DNA from: Natronococcus sp. A-GB7
Lineage (GTDB): Archaea; Halobacteriota; Halobacteria; Halobacteriales; Natrialbaceae
Assembly (NCBI RefSeq): GCF_029688865.1
Contig: NZ_JARUKV010000007.1
Location: 62,001-126,000 of the forward strand
DNA: 64,000 nucleotides
Reading direction: 5' to 3'
Position numbers and translations under genes: made by a program. Below, one piece after another: positions 25,687 to 34,944 of this stretch (its first letter is position 1; the number at the start of each line of letters is the position of its first letter). The notes under the pieces are model-generated. The model did no database searches. It was not told where the DNA came from and worked only from the letters and a program-made list of their open reading frames with translations.

Positions 25687-26853
25687 ATGACCGAGACGAC
25701 GGGACTCGACTGGCTGGCCGACGTCTTTCAGGCGACGCCGCTTCGGATCGCGGTGACGCTTGTAGCGATCGGTGCGCTCGTCGCCGTCGTGCTCTCCTTC
25801 CAGCGGCTCCAGGAGCGTCTCGAGAAGCGCATACGACCGCTGTACAGCGACATCGTCTCGACGGCGGTGCTGGTCGGAACCTTCCTGTTCGCGCTCGCGG
25901 CGATCGTCGGCGTCTGGGGGCAGACCGACCAGCTTCGATTCATCGCCACGGAGTACGATATCGGCGGCGACGCCGTCGCCCGCGCAGTCGTCACGTTCGT
26001 CATCGGCGTCTCCGCGCTGATCGTCACGCGGGTCGTCCACCGCCTGATCGACGAGGTGCTCGGGTCGGCGGCGGCGGTGACCGACCACCAGCGCGAGGTC
26101 ACCCACCGGCTCTCGCAGGTGATCATCCTGACCGTCTCGGTGATCGTGATCCTCGCGCTCTGGATCGACGACCTGGGCGGATTGCTCGTCGGGGCCGGCT
26201 TCCTCGGGATCATCATCGGGATGGCCGCCCAGCAGGTCCTCGGAACGATCCTCGCCGGCTTCGTGCTGATGTTCGCGCGACCGTTCGAGATCGGCGACTG
26301 GATCGAGGTCGAGGGCGATCAGGGGATCGTCACCGACATCTCGATCATCAACACCCGCATTCGGTCGTTCGACGGCGAGTTCATCATGATTCCCAACGAC
26401 GTGATCGCGAGCGAGGTCGTCACGAACCGCTCGAAACAGGGCCGACTCAGAGTCGAGATCGACGTCGGCGTCGACTACGCGGCGGACGTCGAGGAGGCGA
26501 GCGAACTCGCAAGAGAGACCGTCGCCGATCTCGAGGAGTCGATCGGCGCCCCCTCGCCGCAGGTCGTCACGAAGTCGTTCAGCGACTCCGCGATCACCCT
26601 CGGCGTGCGCTTTTGGATCGACAAACCGAGCGCGAGACGCCACGCGGAGGCCCGGACGGCCGCGATCCACGCGATCAAGGAGACGTTCGGCGAGGCGGGG
26701 ATCAAGATCCCGTACCCGCAGCGCGAACTCTCGGGGCGGGCCGAAACCGGCGGCTTCCGAGTCGCCGACGAGGGTGAACCGGAGGCGACGACGCGGACGG
26801 ACCGAGAACCGACCGACGACAGACGGCAGCCGTCACCACCGGAGGAAGAGTAA
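25687..26853 (+). CDS. Mechanosensitive channel, MscS family
   Basis: A 388-residue membrane channel. Three N-terminal helices lead to the pore helix GAGFLGIIIGMAAQQVLGTILAGFVLM (about 170-196). The MscS beta domain follows (GDWIEVEGDQGIVTDISIINTRIRSFDGEFIMIPND), then the C-terminal alpha/beta domain. It opens on osmotic downshock and so suits a halophile. The last 60 residues are an acidic Glu/Asp/Arg tail. The stop is immediately followed by the ATG of hemK2 at 26854, so the two are co-transcribed. Confidence 0.9.
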   Translation: MTETTGLDWLADVFQATPLRIAVTLVAIGALVAVVLSFQRLQERLEKRIRPLYSDIVSTAVLVGTFLFALAAIVGVWGQTDQLRFIATEYDIGGDAVARAVVTFVIGVSALIVTRVVHRLIDEVLGSAAAVTDHQREVTHRLSQVIILTVSVIVILALWIDDLGGLLVGAGFLGIIIGMAAQQVLGTILAGFVLMFARPFEIGDWIEVEGDQGIVTDISIINTRIRSFDGEFIMIPNDVIASEVVTNRSKQGRLRVEIDVGVDYAADVEEASELARETVADLEESIGAPSPQVVTKSFSDSAITLGVRFWIDKPSARRHAEARTAAIHAIKETFGEAGIKIPYPQRELSGRAETGGFRVADEGEPEATTRTDREPTDDRRQPSPPEEE

Positions 26854-27456
26854 ATGGATCTCGGAGAACGACGCGGAGTCGAGACGGACGTCTACCAGCC
26901 CGCGGAGGACTCGGAGTTGCTCGCGGACGCGGTCTGTGAGCGCCTCTCGAGCGATTCGCGTGGTGGCGACGAGAGCGGACGAACCGTCCTCGAGGTCGGC
27001 ACGGGCTCGGGCTACGTCGCCGGCCGAATCGCCGAGGAGACCGACGCACGCGTAATCGCCTCCGACCTCAATCCCCACGCGGTTCGCCAGGCGCGAGAGC
27101 GGGAGAAGGGACTCGAAACGGTTCGCGCCGACCTGGTCTCGCCGTTCGTCGACGACGCGTTCGACGTTGTCACGTTCAATCCGCCGTACCTGCCGACCGA
27201 ACCCGACACCGAGTGGGACGACTGGATGGAACGGGCGCTGTCGGGCGGCGAGGACGGGCGAGCGATCATCGACCCCTTCCTCTCGAGCGTCGCCCGCGTA
27301 CTCGCTCCGGACGGCTCCGTCTACCTGCTAGTTAGCAGCCTTACCGACGTCGACGCGGTCGTCGAGCGCGCGGGCGAAGAGGGCTTTAGCGCCGCCGCCG
27401 TCGCCGACCACTCCTTCCCCTTCGAGACGCTGACGGTGCTCGAACTGTTTCGCTGA
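26854..27456 (+). CDS. HemK2/Mtq2-type protein methyltransferase
   Basis: A 200-residue class-I SAM methyltransferase. It has the family's VYQPAEDS (13-20), the SAM loop EVGTGSGYV (47-55) and the NPPY catalytic motif (109-112), specific for Gln/Asn amide methylation. Archaeal HemK2 modifies release factor aRF1 at the GGQ glutamine, with Trm112 as partner. It is the last gene of the conserved L21e-rpoF-rsmA neighbourhood, and its start abuts the mscS stop. Confidence 0.87.
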   Translation: MDLGERRGVETDVYQPAEDSELLADAVCERLSSDSRGGDESGRTVLEVGTGSGYVAGRIAEETDARVIASDLNPHAVRQAREREKGLETVRADLVSPFVDDAFDVVTFNPPYLPTEPDTEWDDWMERALSGGEDGRAIIDPFLSSVARVLAPDGSVYLLVSSLTDVDAVVERAGEEGFSAAAVADHSFPFETLTVLELFR

Positions 27457-27518
27457 CCGTCCTCGAGCGAGAGGCTGAAGCAGAAAACACTTGCTCGCTA
27501 CGTCAGGTGGGAAACACG

Positions 27519-28742
27519 ATGACTCCCTCACGACGCGTGTTTCTCGCGGCTTCCTGCTCCGGCAGCGCGCTGCTCGCCGGCTGTTCGCGGTTTCTGAGCG
27601 CCGACACCGACGAATCGCCGGAGCCCCGCGAACCACCGGACTCGGGCGTCGACGAGGAACCCGATCCGAGCAACAGCGTCCACGGCGCCGACGGCTCGTG
27701 GTCGAGTTTCGGCTGCAACGCCGCTAACACGCGGGCCATCGCGGACGGGAAGGCACCCGTCGACGGCGTTTCGGAACGCTGGCGCGTCGAGGTTCCCGAG
27801 ATCGGATTCGCCGAACCGATCGTCGCCGACGGGCGCGTCTACTTCGTCGAGAACAGGGGACTGCGCGTCCTCGACGCCGACGACGGAAGCGAACTGTGGA
27901 CGCTCGAGGACGCGTGGAAACCGCCGCTGGTTCTGGAGGGAACCGCCTACGTCTCGACTTACGAGGGTGTCTCCGCCCTCGAGGCCGAGACCGGTGACGA
28001 GCGCTGGAGCCGAGAGCTAGACGCACCGGGCAGCGTTACGGCGCCGGCGACGATCAGGGGACACGGGGTGCTCTGTGGCGTCGGTGAACGGATCCTGGAA
28101 CTCGACCCCGAGGACGGTTCCGAGCGCTGGCGACGCGACCTCCTGGGTCAGGCCCTCGACCACCCGGCCTACGCGGGTCCTCGCGGCGTCGCCGTCGCGA
28201 CCGAGGCGGGGATGGTGTACGCCCTGTACGACGGCGTCGCGCACGCCCGGTGGGAGCTGCCCGCCCGCCCGAGCGGTCCTCCAACCGCGGATAAGGACGT
28301 CGTCTACGTCCCGTGCCACGACGGCGAGACGTACGCACTGGCGGTCGACGACACCGGCAACACCGTCTCGGAGACGGCCTGGGCCGCGGAAACGGGACAG
28401 GTCTCGACGGGTCTCGCCGTCGCGGACGATCTCGTCCTCGCCGTCGCCGGAAGCACGTTGCGCGCCGTCGACGCCGACTCGGGGTCGCGCCGCTGGGAGT
28501 TCGGTATCGGCGACTCGAGCCGGACGGCACCGGTCGTCGGTCGCGAGACGGTGTTCGTCGGCGGCGACCGCCTCTGGGCGCTCGATCCCGCGCCGACCGG
28601 AGACCCGAGCGACGGGCCGGCGATCCGATTCGAACGCGAGTTCGAGGGTGCCGTCGGTCGCGGACCGATCCTCGACGACGGTGTGCTCTACGTCGTCGCG
28701 GAGATCGACGACGACGAGGTCGCGTTAGTGGCACTCGAGTAG
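27519..28742 (+). CDS. PQQ-like beta-propeller lipoprotein
   Basis: A 407-residue exported protein. It has a twin-arginine leader (SRRVFLAASCSGS) and a lipobox LLAGC. An acidic linker follows, then about seven PQQ-like propeller repeats. Each repeat carries the pattern Leu-Asp-Ala-Asp/Glu-x-Gly-x-Glu-x-Trp (for example LDADDGSELW, LEAETGDERW, LDPEDGSERW, VDADSGSRRW). It would be a surface scaffold; a catalytic metal or cofactor site is not evident. The ATG at 27519 is used; a GTG at 27507 is in frame. Confidence 0.85.
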   Translation: MTPSRRVFLAASCSGSALLAGCSRFLSADTDESPEPREPPDSGVDEEPDPSNSVHGADGSWSSFGCNAANTRAIADGKAPVDGVSERWRVEVPEIGFAEPIVADGRVYFVENRGLRVLDADDGSELWTLEDAWKPPLVLEGTAYVSTYEGVSALEAETGDERWSRELDAPGSVTAPATIRGHGVLCGVGERILELDPEDGSERWRRDLLGQALDHPAYAGPRGVAVATEAGMVYALYDGVAHARWELPARPSGPPTADKDVVYVPCHDGETYALAVDDTGNTVSETAWAAETGQVSTGLAVADDLVLAVAGSTLRAVDADSGSRRWEFGIGDSSRTAPVVGRETVFVGGDRLWALDPAPTGDPSDGPAIRFEREFEGAVGRGPILDDGVLYVVAEIDDDEVALVALE

Positions 28743-28769
28743 CGCCGACTCGAGGACGGCTCGCCGGTC

Positions 28770-29595
28770 TCAGACCCGTTCGACGACGCCCAGCCGTCGG
28801 CCCAGCAGTTCGGAGTCGAAGAAGGCGACGCGGCCGTCGGGCCACTCCTGGATTTTCTCCAACGGGTATGTCTCGCGTGCGGCCGCGAGATCGTCGGTCG
28901 CGAGGAGACAGCTACAGGGACCGTCGGGAAAGCGCTCGAGTCGGTCGGTGAGCCAGCCGTCCTCGCTTGCGGCGAACGCGACGGGCTGGCCGGGCACCGA
29001 CGCAACCGTTCCGAAGGCGGGGACCTCGCTTCGGACGGGCGTTGGGATGCGGTACGCAGTACGGAACCGATCGATCGCGTCCTCGAGATCGGAGACGGCG
29101 AGGACGACCTGCCCGATCCCCGAGAGCGGTCCGTCGGCGACGCTCGGCGATGGCTCGACTCGGTACGGGAGGGGCGTTCGGTCCGCGATGGCGAACGGGA
29201 ACAGGAGCCGGCGATCGGGTCGGCCGAACTCCGCGCGGTCCCATTCGACGAGGGTGCCGTCCTCGCGCTCGCGGGCGCCGGGCAGGGGGCCGCGAACCGG
29301 AATGCCGCGCTCGAGCAGCCGCCTGCATTCGTCGACGATATCGGACACGCGGACGCACCACGCGGCCGGCCGCGTCCGCGCGGATGTGCTCGGGCCAGAA
29401 CTCGTGGTCGCCCTCGTCGCGCTCGGCGATGAGTTCGACGTACGACCGGTCGTCGAAGCCGAGGACCGACATGTGGGTGACGCCGTTGTCGTGGGCGCCG
29501 CCGTACTCGGGAGCGAGACCGAGTCGCTCGAACTCCGCGGTGATCGCCTCGAGGTCCGCGAACGCGAAGGGGACGTGGTCGACGGTGAGGGCCAT
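28770..29595 (-). pseudogene. VOC (glyoxalase-like) protein with a frameshift
   Basis: Two overlapping minus-strand frames together encode one VOC-superfamily protein of about 275 residues. The first begins at the ATG at 29595 (MALTVDHVPFAFADLEAITAEF) and reads well to about 29370 (EHIRADA). The second frame continues from there as a normal C-terminal part, ending at 28770. The first half has VOC-type HVPFAFADLEA and SYVELIAERDEGDHEFWP; the second has GIGQVVLAVSDLEDAIDRF. The break needs a +1 or -2 shift and lies in the 14-base palindrome CGCGGCCGGCCGCG (29361-29374). It is either a real inactivating indel or a sequencing error at a self-complementary site. Confidence 0.75.
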
Positions 29596-29752
29596 ACTGA
29601 CCGTCCGCAAGCCGGGAGTATAGTTCCTCGTTCGGTCCTCGAGTGGCCGGAGACGGGAGGGGAGCCATCCCCCGGAAACGTACGGGAATTACTCCAGTGT
29701 ATTAGATCGGATGGAAAATATTAAGCCCCGGCATAGCCTAGCCGCGTCCACG

Positions 29753-30757
29753 ATGACCGAATACGTCTCGACCACGCCGGGGCTCTTCCCGCTCCCGGAC
29801 TGGGCGAAAGACGACCTCTCGGACCTGAAGGGTCACCAGAAGGGCGACCTCGTCAGCGGCGACGAGGGCGAGGAGATCACCGCGGCCTACGACGAGGCTC
29901 GCGCGGAAGTGATCGAGGTACAGCAGGAGGCCGGCCTCGACCGAGTCAGCGAGGGCCAGCTTCGCTGGGACGACATGCTCGCCCATCCGCTGGCCGTCCA
30001 CGACGCCGTCGACACCCAGGGGATCGTCCGCTACTACGACAACAACAACTTCTATCGCGACCCCGTCGTCCAGGGCGACCTCGACTTCTCGGGCGACGTT
30101 GCGAACGAGCTCGAGGCCGCCGCGGAGCTCTCGGGCGACGACGACCTGCAGGCAGTTCTGCCCGGTCCGTACTCGCTGGCTGACCTCGCGACCGACGAGC
30201 ACTACGGCGACGACGAGGAGTTCCTCGCCGCGGTCGGCGAGTTCCTCGCCGGCGAGGTCGACGCCTTCCCCGACCACGAGACGCTGTTCCTGCTCGAGCC
30301 GTCGCTCGTCGAGAACGCCCCCGAGGACGGCGTCGACGAGCGCGCCAGCGAGGCGATCGACGCGGTCGCAAGCGCGACCGACGCCGACGTCGTGGTCCAG
30401 CCCTACTGGGGCGCCTTAGAGGAGAAGGTGTACGCGCACCTGCTCGACGCCGACATCGACGCGGTCGGCTTCGACTTCGTCACGGACCAGGACGACAACG
30501 TCTACAACCTCCAGGAGTACGGCGCGACCGACCAGCTCTCGCTCGGGCTGGCCGACGGCCAGAACACCCTCGTCGAGGACGCCGAGGCGATCCGCGACCG
30601 CGTCGACTGGGTGTACGATCAGGTCCCCGTCTCGGAGTTCGAGACGGTGTATCTGACGACGAACACGGAGACGTTCTACCTCCCCTACGCGAAGTTCCAG
30701 GAGAAACTCGCCGTCCTCGCGGAAGCCGCGGACCTCGCGGAGGTGAAAGCCGCATGA
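29753..30757 (+). CDS. MetE-type methionine synthase, N-terminal-half protein
   Basis: A 334-residue protein homologous to the N-terminal barrel of cobalamin-independent methionine synthase. It starts with TTPGLFPLPDWAKDDLSDLKG, contains QGDLDFSGDVANELEAAAELSGDDDLQAVLPGPYSLADLA, and ends with a four-base overlap into the next gene. In full-length MetE this half positions folate. In archaea it is encoded separately or absent. The ATG at 29753 lies about 30 bases after an AAAATATTAA TATA-like stretch. It probably works as a complex with the downstream protein. Confidence 0.85.
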   Translation: MTEYVSTTPGLFPLPDWAKDDLSDLKGHQKGDLVSGDEGEEITAAYDEARAEVIEVQQEAGLDRVSEGQLRWDDMLAHPLAVHDAVDTQGIVRYYDNNNFYRDPVVQGDLDFSGDVANELEAAAELSGDDDLQAVLPGPYSLADLATDEHYGDDEEFLAAVGEFLAGEVDAFPDHETLFLLEPSLVENAPEDGVDERASEAIDAVASATDADVVVQPYWGALEEKVYAHLLDADIDAVGFDFVTDQDDNVYNLQEYGATDQLSLGLADGQNTLVEDAEAIRDRVDWVYDQVPVSEFETVYLTTNTETFYLPYAKFQEKLAVLAEAADLAEVKAA

Positions 30758-31827
30758 GCAACGAGAACAAGGATCAGTTCCGACCGGAGAATCACGAGAA
30801 CGATCACTTCCTGCTGACGACCGTCGTCGGCTCCTACCCGAAGCCCAAGTGGCTCAACCGCGCGAAGGAGCTCCACCAGGACCCCGACCACAGCTTCGAC
30901 GACGACGACTACCAGGAGGCCCTCGACGACGCCTCGCGGCTCATCACGAACGAACACGAGCGCGCGGGCTTAGACGTCGTCGTCGACGGCGAGATGCGAC
31001 GCAACGAGATGGTCGAGTTCTTCGCCCACCGCATCGAGGGCTACGAGTTCAACGGCCCCGTCAAAGTCTGGGGGCACAACTACTTCGACAAACCTTCCGT
31101 CGTAAGCGAGGTCGAGTACACCGACAGCTGGCTCGTCGACGAGTACGAATTCGTCGCCGAGGCGAGCGACCGTCCCGTCAAGGTTCCGATCACGGGCCCC
31201 TACACGCTGGCGAACTGGTCCTTTAACGAGGCCTACGACGACGACGACGAGCTCACGCTGGCGCTCGCCGACCTCGTCAACGAGGAGATCGAAAAGCTCG
31301 TCGACGCCGGCGCGCGCTACATCCAGATCGACGAGCCCGCGCTCGCGACGACACCGGACGACCACGCCATCGTCGGCGAGGCGCTCGAGCACATCGTCGC
31401 CGACATTCCTGAGGAAGTCCGCATCGGCCTCCACGTCTGTTACGGCGACTACTCCCGGATCTACCCCGAAATTCTGGAATTCCCCGTCGACGAGTTCGAC
31501 TTAGAGCTCGCCAACGGCGACTACGACCAGCTCGACGTCTTCAAGGATCCCGACTTTACGAAGGATCTCGCACTCGGCGTCACCGACGTCCACGTCGGCG
31601 AGGTCGAATCCGTCGAGCAGATCGAGGAGAACATCAAGAAGGGACTCGAGGTCGTTCCACCGGAGCAGCTCGTCGTCTCGCCGGACTGCGGCGTGAAGCT
31701 GCTGCCCCGCGAGGTCGCCTACGGCAAGATGGCGAACATGGTCGAGGCCGCCCGCAACGTCGAGGCCGCCCTCGACGCGGGCGAGATCGACGTCGAACGC
31801 GGCGAGCCGGCGCCCGCCGACGACTGA
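30754..31827 (+). CDS. MetE-type methionine synthase, C-terminal catalytic half
   Basis: A 357-residue zinc methyltransferase that completes methionine synthesis from homocysteine. It begins TTVVGSYPKPKWL. The zinc and homocysteine residues appear as HVCYGDYS (His and Cys), QIDEPAL (Asp, Glu) and SPDCGVKLL (Cys). The start at 30754 overlaps the stop of the N-half gene by four bases (ATGA), so translation is coupled. The C-terminus is acidic. The methyl donor may be a methylcobalamin or folate form; the sequence does not decide. Confidence 0.9.
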   Translation: MSNENKDQFRPENHENDHFLLTTVVGSYPKPKWLNRAKELHQDPDHSFDDDDYQEALDDASRLITNEHERAGLDVVVDGEMRRNEMVEFFAHRIEGYEFNGPVKVWGHNYFDKPSVVSEVEYTDSWLVDEYEFVAEASDRPVKVPITGPYTLANWSFNEAYDDDDELTLALADLVNEEIEKLVDAGARYIQIDEPALATTPDDHAIVGEALEHIVADIPEEVRIGLHVCYGDYSRIYPEILEFPVDEFDLELANGDYDQLDVFKDPDFTKDLALGVTDVHVGEVESVEQIEENIKKGLEVVPPEQLVVSPDCGVKLLPREVAYGKMANMVEAARNVEAALDAGEIDVERGEPAPADD

Positions 31828-31931
31828 GACGATCTGTTGGAACGGTTTCCCGGCACAACCGCGAGACGGTCGCGGTTACACCGGAACTGAGCCACAACAG
31901 TCCGTGTGACGACTCGAGCGACGGATTTCTA

Positions 31932-31936
31932 TTTTT
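31932..31936 (+). terminator. T-run downstream of the metE pair, candidate terminator
   Basis: Five Ts lie within TTTCTATTTTTACACC, about 105 bases after the metE stop, in otherwise GC-rich DNA. Archaeal termination uses such U-rich ends. There is no hairpin, and the distance makes this tentative. Confidence 0.3.
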
Positions 31937-32021
31937 ACACCGGACGGAGCGGAGCGTTTCGACACCCACGGATTCCGCTTCCAAGCTCAACGGCTTTTCA
32001 TCCGGAGGCTGAACGACCGGT

Positions 32022-33050
32022 ATGGAAAACCCGCTGTCGACGGATACGCTCAGGGGGCGAACCGGCGAGAGTCGGATCGCCCACTGGATCCTCCTCGACG
32101 CGAACCGGTGGCTACTCGCGGGACTTCTCTCGGCCGCGGCCTTCGCCACGTTCGTCGGACTCGGAGCGGTCGCCCTGCCGCTCCGGGAGATGATGACAAA
32201 CGGCTCGCCGGTAGATACGGCGTTCCAGGCGCTGATAGCCGCGATCCTCACCGGAGTGACGCTCGTCGTCTCGATCAACCAGCTGGTGCTCTCACAGGAA
32301 CTCGGTCGGCTGGGCGACCAGCAGGCGTGGATGAACGAGGCGATGGAGTACCGACGCAGCGTCGAGGAGCTGTTCGAAACGGTCGGTCCGCCCGATCCCT
32401 CCCAGTTCCTGCAGGCGCTCGTGGAGACGAGCAGCGAACGGGCCGAGGCGCTCCAGGAGGCCGTCGCCGACAACGCCGACGAGACGCTTCGGCGCCGAAC
32501 CGATCGCCTGGTCGAGAACGTTTGTCGAAACTCCGAGGAGATCTATTCGCAGCTCGAGACCTCCAGGTTCGGCGAGTTCGGCGTTCTCCGGTCGGGGTTG
32601 AACTACAACTACTCCTGGAAGATCTACGCGGTCAGGCGGCTTCGACACGAACACGAGGACAGTCTCGAGGACGACGAACTGGAGACCTTCGACGAGCTGA
32701 TCGACGCCCTGCGGCTGTTCGGTCCGGCGCTCGAGCACTTCAAATCGCTGTACTTCCAGTGGGAGCTCGTCCGCCTCACGCGCTCGATACTGTACGCCGG
32801 GCTACCGGGCGTCGTCGTCGCGACGGCGACGGTGTTGTACCTCGAGCCGGACTCCGTCCCCGGGACGTTCCTCGGCGTCGATAACATGGTGTGGGTCGTC
32901 AGCGCCAGCACGACGATCACGCTCGTCCCCTTCTTCCTTCTCGCGGCCTACGTGCTGCGGATCGCGACGATCTCGAAACGAACCGGTTCGCTCGGGCCGT
33001 TCATCCTTCGTCAGGCGGAGCGGACTGACGCGATCGACTGGGAAAAGTAG
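32022..33050 (+). CDS. Haloarchaeal membrane protein of unknown function
   Basis: A 342-residue protein with two N-terminal helices (about 30-50 and 62-85). A 140-residue cytoplasmic helical domain follows, then two C-terminal helices (about 262-320). The central part is amphipathic, with many Glu/Arg pairs (NEAMEYRRSVEELFETVG). No enzymatic motif is visible. It stands alone, 195 bases after metE. I do not recognise a named family. Confidence 0.7.
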   Translation: MENPLSTDTLRGRTGESRIAHWILLDANRWLLAGLLSAAAFATFVGLGAVALPLREMMTNGSPVDTAFQALIAAILTGVTLVVSINQLVLSQELGRLGDQQAWMNEAMEYRRSVEELFETVGPPDPSQFLQALVETSSERAEALQEAVADNADETLRRRTDRLVENVCRNSEEIYSQLETSRFGEFGVLRSGLNYNYSWKIYAVRRLRHEHEDSLEDDELETFDELIDALRLFGPALEHFKSLYFQWELVRLTRSILYAGLPGVVVATATVLYLEPDSVPGTFLGVDNMVWVVSASTTITLVPFFLLAAYVLRIATISKRTGSLGPFILRQAERTDAIDWEK

Positions 33051-33204
33051 CGTTCCACGCGCCACGTCAATTGTATGTGGTGCGGCGTGCCTGTCGTTTC
33101 TTTCCGCTCGAGGGTGTATCGAGTTTCGTCATGGCTCATCGAAAGCGGCGGTGCTGTCCGTTCGATCGCCGCCGTCGCCTCGACAGCGGGGATACGCAGC
33201 CGAG

Positions 33205-34041
33205 GTGGAGCGCGTGGTAGTCGACCTGTTCACGGAATTGTTCGGCTCCGATCCGATCGTACACGGGCTCGTCGGCGGGCTCGTTATCGCCACGCTGAAC
33301 CTGCTGGGCGCGTCGCTGATCTTCGTCTGGCGCGATCCGTCAGAGCGGGCGATGAACGCCGCGCTCGGCTTCGCCGCGGGGATCATGCTCGCTGCGAGCT
33401 TTACGAGCCTCATCATCCCCGGCATCGAAACCTACTCGGACGGGAACCCGATTCCCGTCCTCGTCGGCGTCGCGCTCGGAGCCCTGTTTCTGGACCGCTC
33501 GGACCTGCTCGTCCCCCATGCCCACTTCCTGCTCACCGGTCGGCGGCGCCGAGACGCCGCCGATCCGGGCACCGATCTCCCGGTCGACGACGAGCGGCTG
33601 GCGGCCGTCGTCCTCTTCATCCTCGCGATCACGCTCCACAACATGCCCGAGGGACTCGCCGTCGGCGTCGGCTTCGGCAGCGGCGACCTCGAGACGGCGA
33701 TCCCGCTGATGCTCGCGATCGGCATCCAGAACGTCCCGGAGGGGTTTGCGGTCTCGCTGGCGGCCGTCAACGCGGGCCTTGACAGGCGGTTCTACGCCGT
33801 CCTCGCCGGCGTGCGGGCAGGGATCGTCGAGATTCCGATGGCCGTGCTCGGCGCCTACGCCGTCGTCTCGGTTTCGGCACTCCTGCCGTACGCGATGGGG
33901 TTTGCGGCGGGCGCGATGCTGTTCGTCATCAGCGACGAGATCATCCCCGAGACGCACACGAAGGGGTATGAGCGGGTCGCGACTCTCGGAACGATCCTCG
34001 GCGTGATCGTGATGCTGTATCTCGACATCTCGCTGGGGTGA
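33205..34041 (+). CDS. ZIP-family metal transporter
   Basis: A protein of about 278 residues with eight helices, homologous to ZupT/ZIP zinc importers. The helix-4 and helix-5 metal signatures are HNMPEGLAVGVGFG (about 146-159) and IGIQNVPEGFAVS, each with the HNxPEG or QNxPEG core. A histidine-poor loop follows helix 3. Start choice: a GTG at 33205 (VERVVVDLF) looks more natural than the ORF start at 33151, whose extra 18 residues are basic. It would import zinc or another divalent cation. Confidence 0.85.
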   Translation: MERVVVDLFTELFGSDPIVHGLVGGLVIATLNLLGASLIFVWRDPSERAMNAALGFAAGIMLAASFTSLIIPGIETYSDGNPIPVLVGVALGALFLDRSDLLVPHAHFLLTGRRRRDAADPGTDLPVDDERLAAVVLFILAITLHNMPEGLAVGVGFGSGDLETAIPLMLAIGIQNVPEGFAVSLAAVNAGLDRRFYAVLAGVRAGIVEIPMAVLGAYAVVSVSALLPYAMGFAAGAMLFVISDEIIPETHTKGYERVATLGTILGVIVMLYLDISLG

Positions 34042-34136
34042 GGCGGCTCGAGCAGCGCTACCGGCTACCGAGAGAGGCGTGAACACGAGCCGACGACACG
34101 ACCGTTACCGGGTGACTCGAGCGTCCGGGAACGACC

Positions 34137-34778
34137 ATGTATCGCGAGCGTCTCCACTCGAGTATGCAAGAGTTCGCCGAGAGACGCGAGATTCGAGACG
34201 AGGTCGCCGCCCACCGCGAGCCCGATCACGAGATCGACCCGCTGTTCGTCAACCGCTGGTCGCCCCGCGCGATGACCGGCGAACCGCTCGAGGAGGCCGA
34301 CTACCTGCCGGTGTTCGAGGCCGCCCGCTGGGCGCCGTCGTCGTTCAACAACCAGCACTGGCGGTTCGTCTACGCGACCCGCGAGGACGAGGAGTGGGAA
34401 ACGTTCCTCGACCTGTTGGTCGAGGGAAACCGGGCGTGGGCGACCGACGCCGCCGTGCTCTGTGTCGTCGTCTCGAAGACGACGTTCGACCACAACGGCA
34501 AACCCGTCTCGGTCCACTCCTACGACACCGGCGCCGCCTGGCAGAACCTCGCGCTCGAGGCCGCCCGCCGCGAGCTCGCGATCCGCGGAATGGCCGGCTT
34601 CGACTACGAGCGCGCGGCCGAGGAGCTCGACGTTCCCGAGGAGTACGAGGTCGAGGCGATGTTCGCGCTCGGCGAGCGCGCCCCACCGGAGACGCTCGAT
34701 GACGACTACCGCGATCAGGAACAGCCCAGCGGGCGCAAACCGCTCGAGGAGATCGTTCACCGGGGCGGCTTCGAGTAG
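34137..34778 (+). CDS. Nitroreductase-family flavoprotein
   Basis: A 213-residue FMN-dependent oxidoreductase-like protein. It has the FMN phosphate-binding Arg in NRWSPRAMTGEPLEEADYLPVFEAARWAPSSFNNQHW, then AAWQNLALEAARRELAIRGMAGFD. The length and motifs suit the Nfsb/FRase I group, which reduces nitro compounds, quinones or flavins with NAD(P)H. A second in-frame ATG is at 34164. Confidence 0.85.
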   Translation: MYRERLHSSMQEFAERREIRDEVAAHREPDHEIDPLFVNRWSPRAMTGEPLEEADYLPVFEAARWAPSSFNNQHWRFVYATREDEEWETFLDLLVEGNRAWATDAAVLCVVVSKTTFDHNGKPVSVHSYDTGAAWQNLALEAARRELAIRGMAGFDYERAAEELDVPEEYEVEAMFALGERAPPETLDDDYRDQEQPSGRKPLEEIVHRGGFE

Positions 34779-34836
34779 GGCGAAGAGCCGTCGTCCGTCG
34801 ACCGGAAGCCGGCAAGACTTCCAGTCAGGCTGCATC

Positions 34837-34841
34837 TTTTT
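34837..34841 (+). terminator. T-run after the nitroreductase gene
   Basis: TTTTT in GCATCTTTTTCC, about 60 bases after the stop at 34778. It is a plausible archaeal termination signal; no stem is evident. Confidence 0.3.
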
Positions 34842-34944
34842 CCGGTTTCGGGATCCGTAGCCGGTAGATGACAGTGCCGAGTCACGACCGCCGAACGGTT
34901 TCGAGACGGCGGGTCCAGACGTCGGTGCCCGCCCGGAGCGAACG

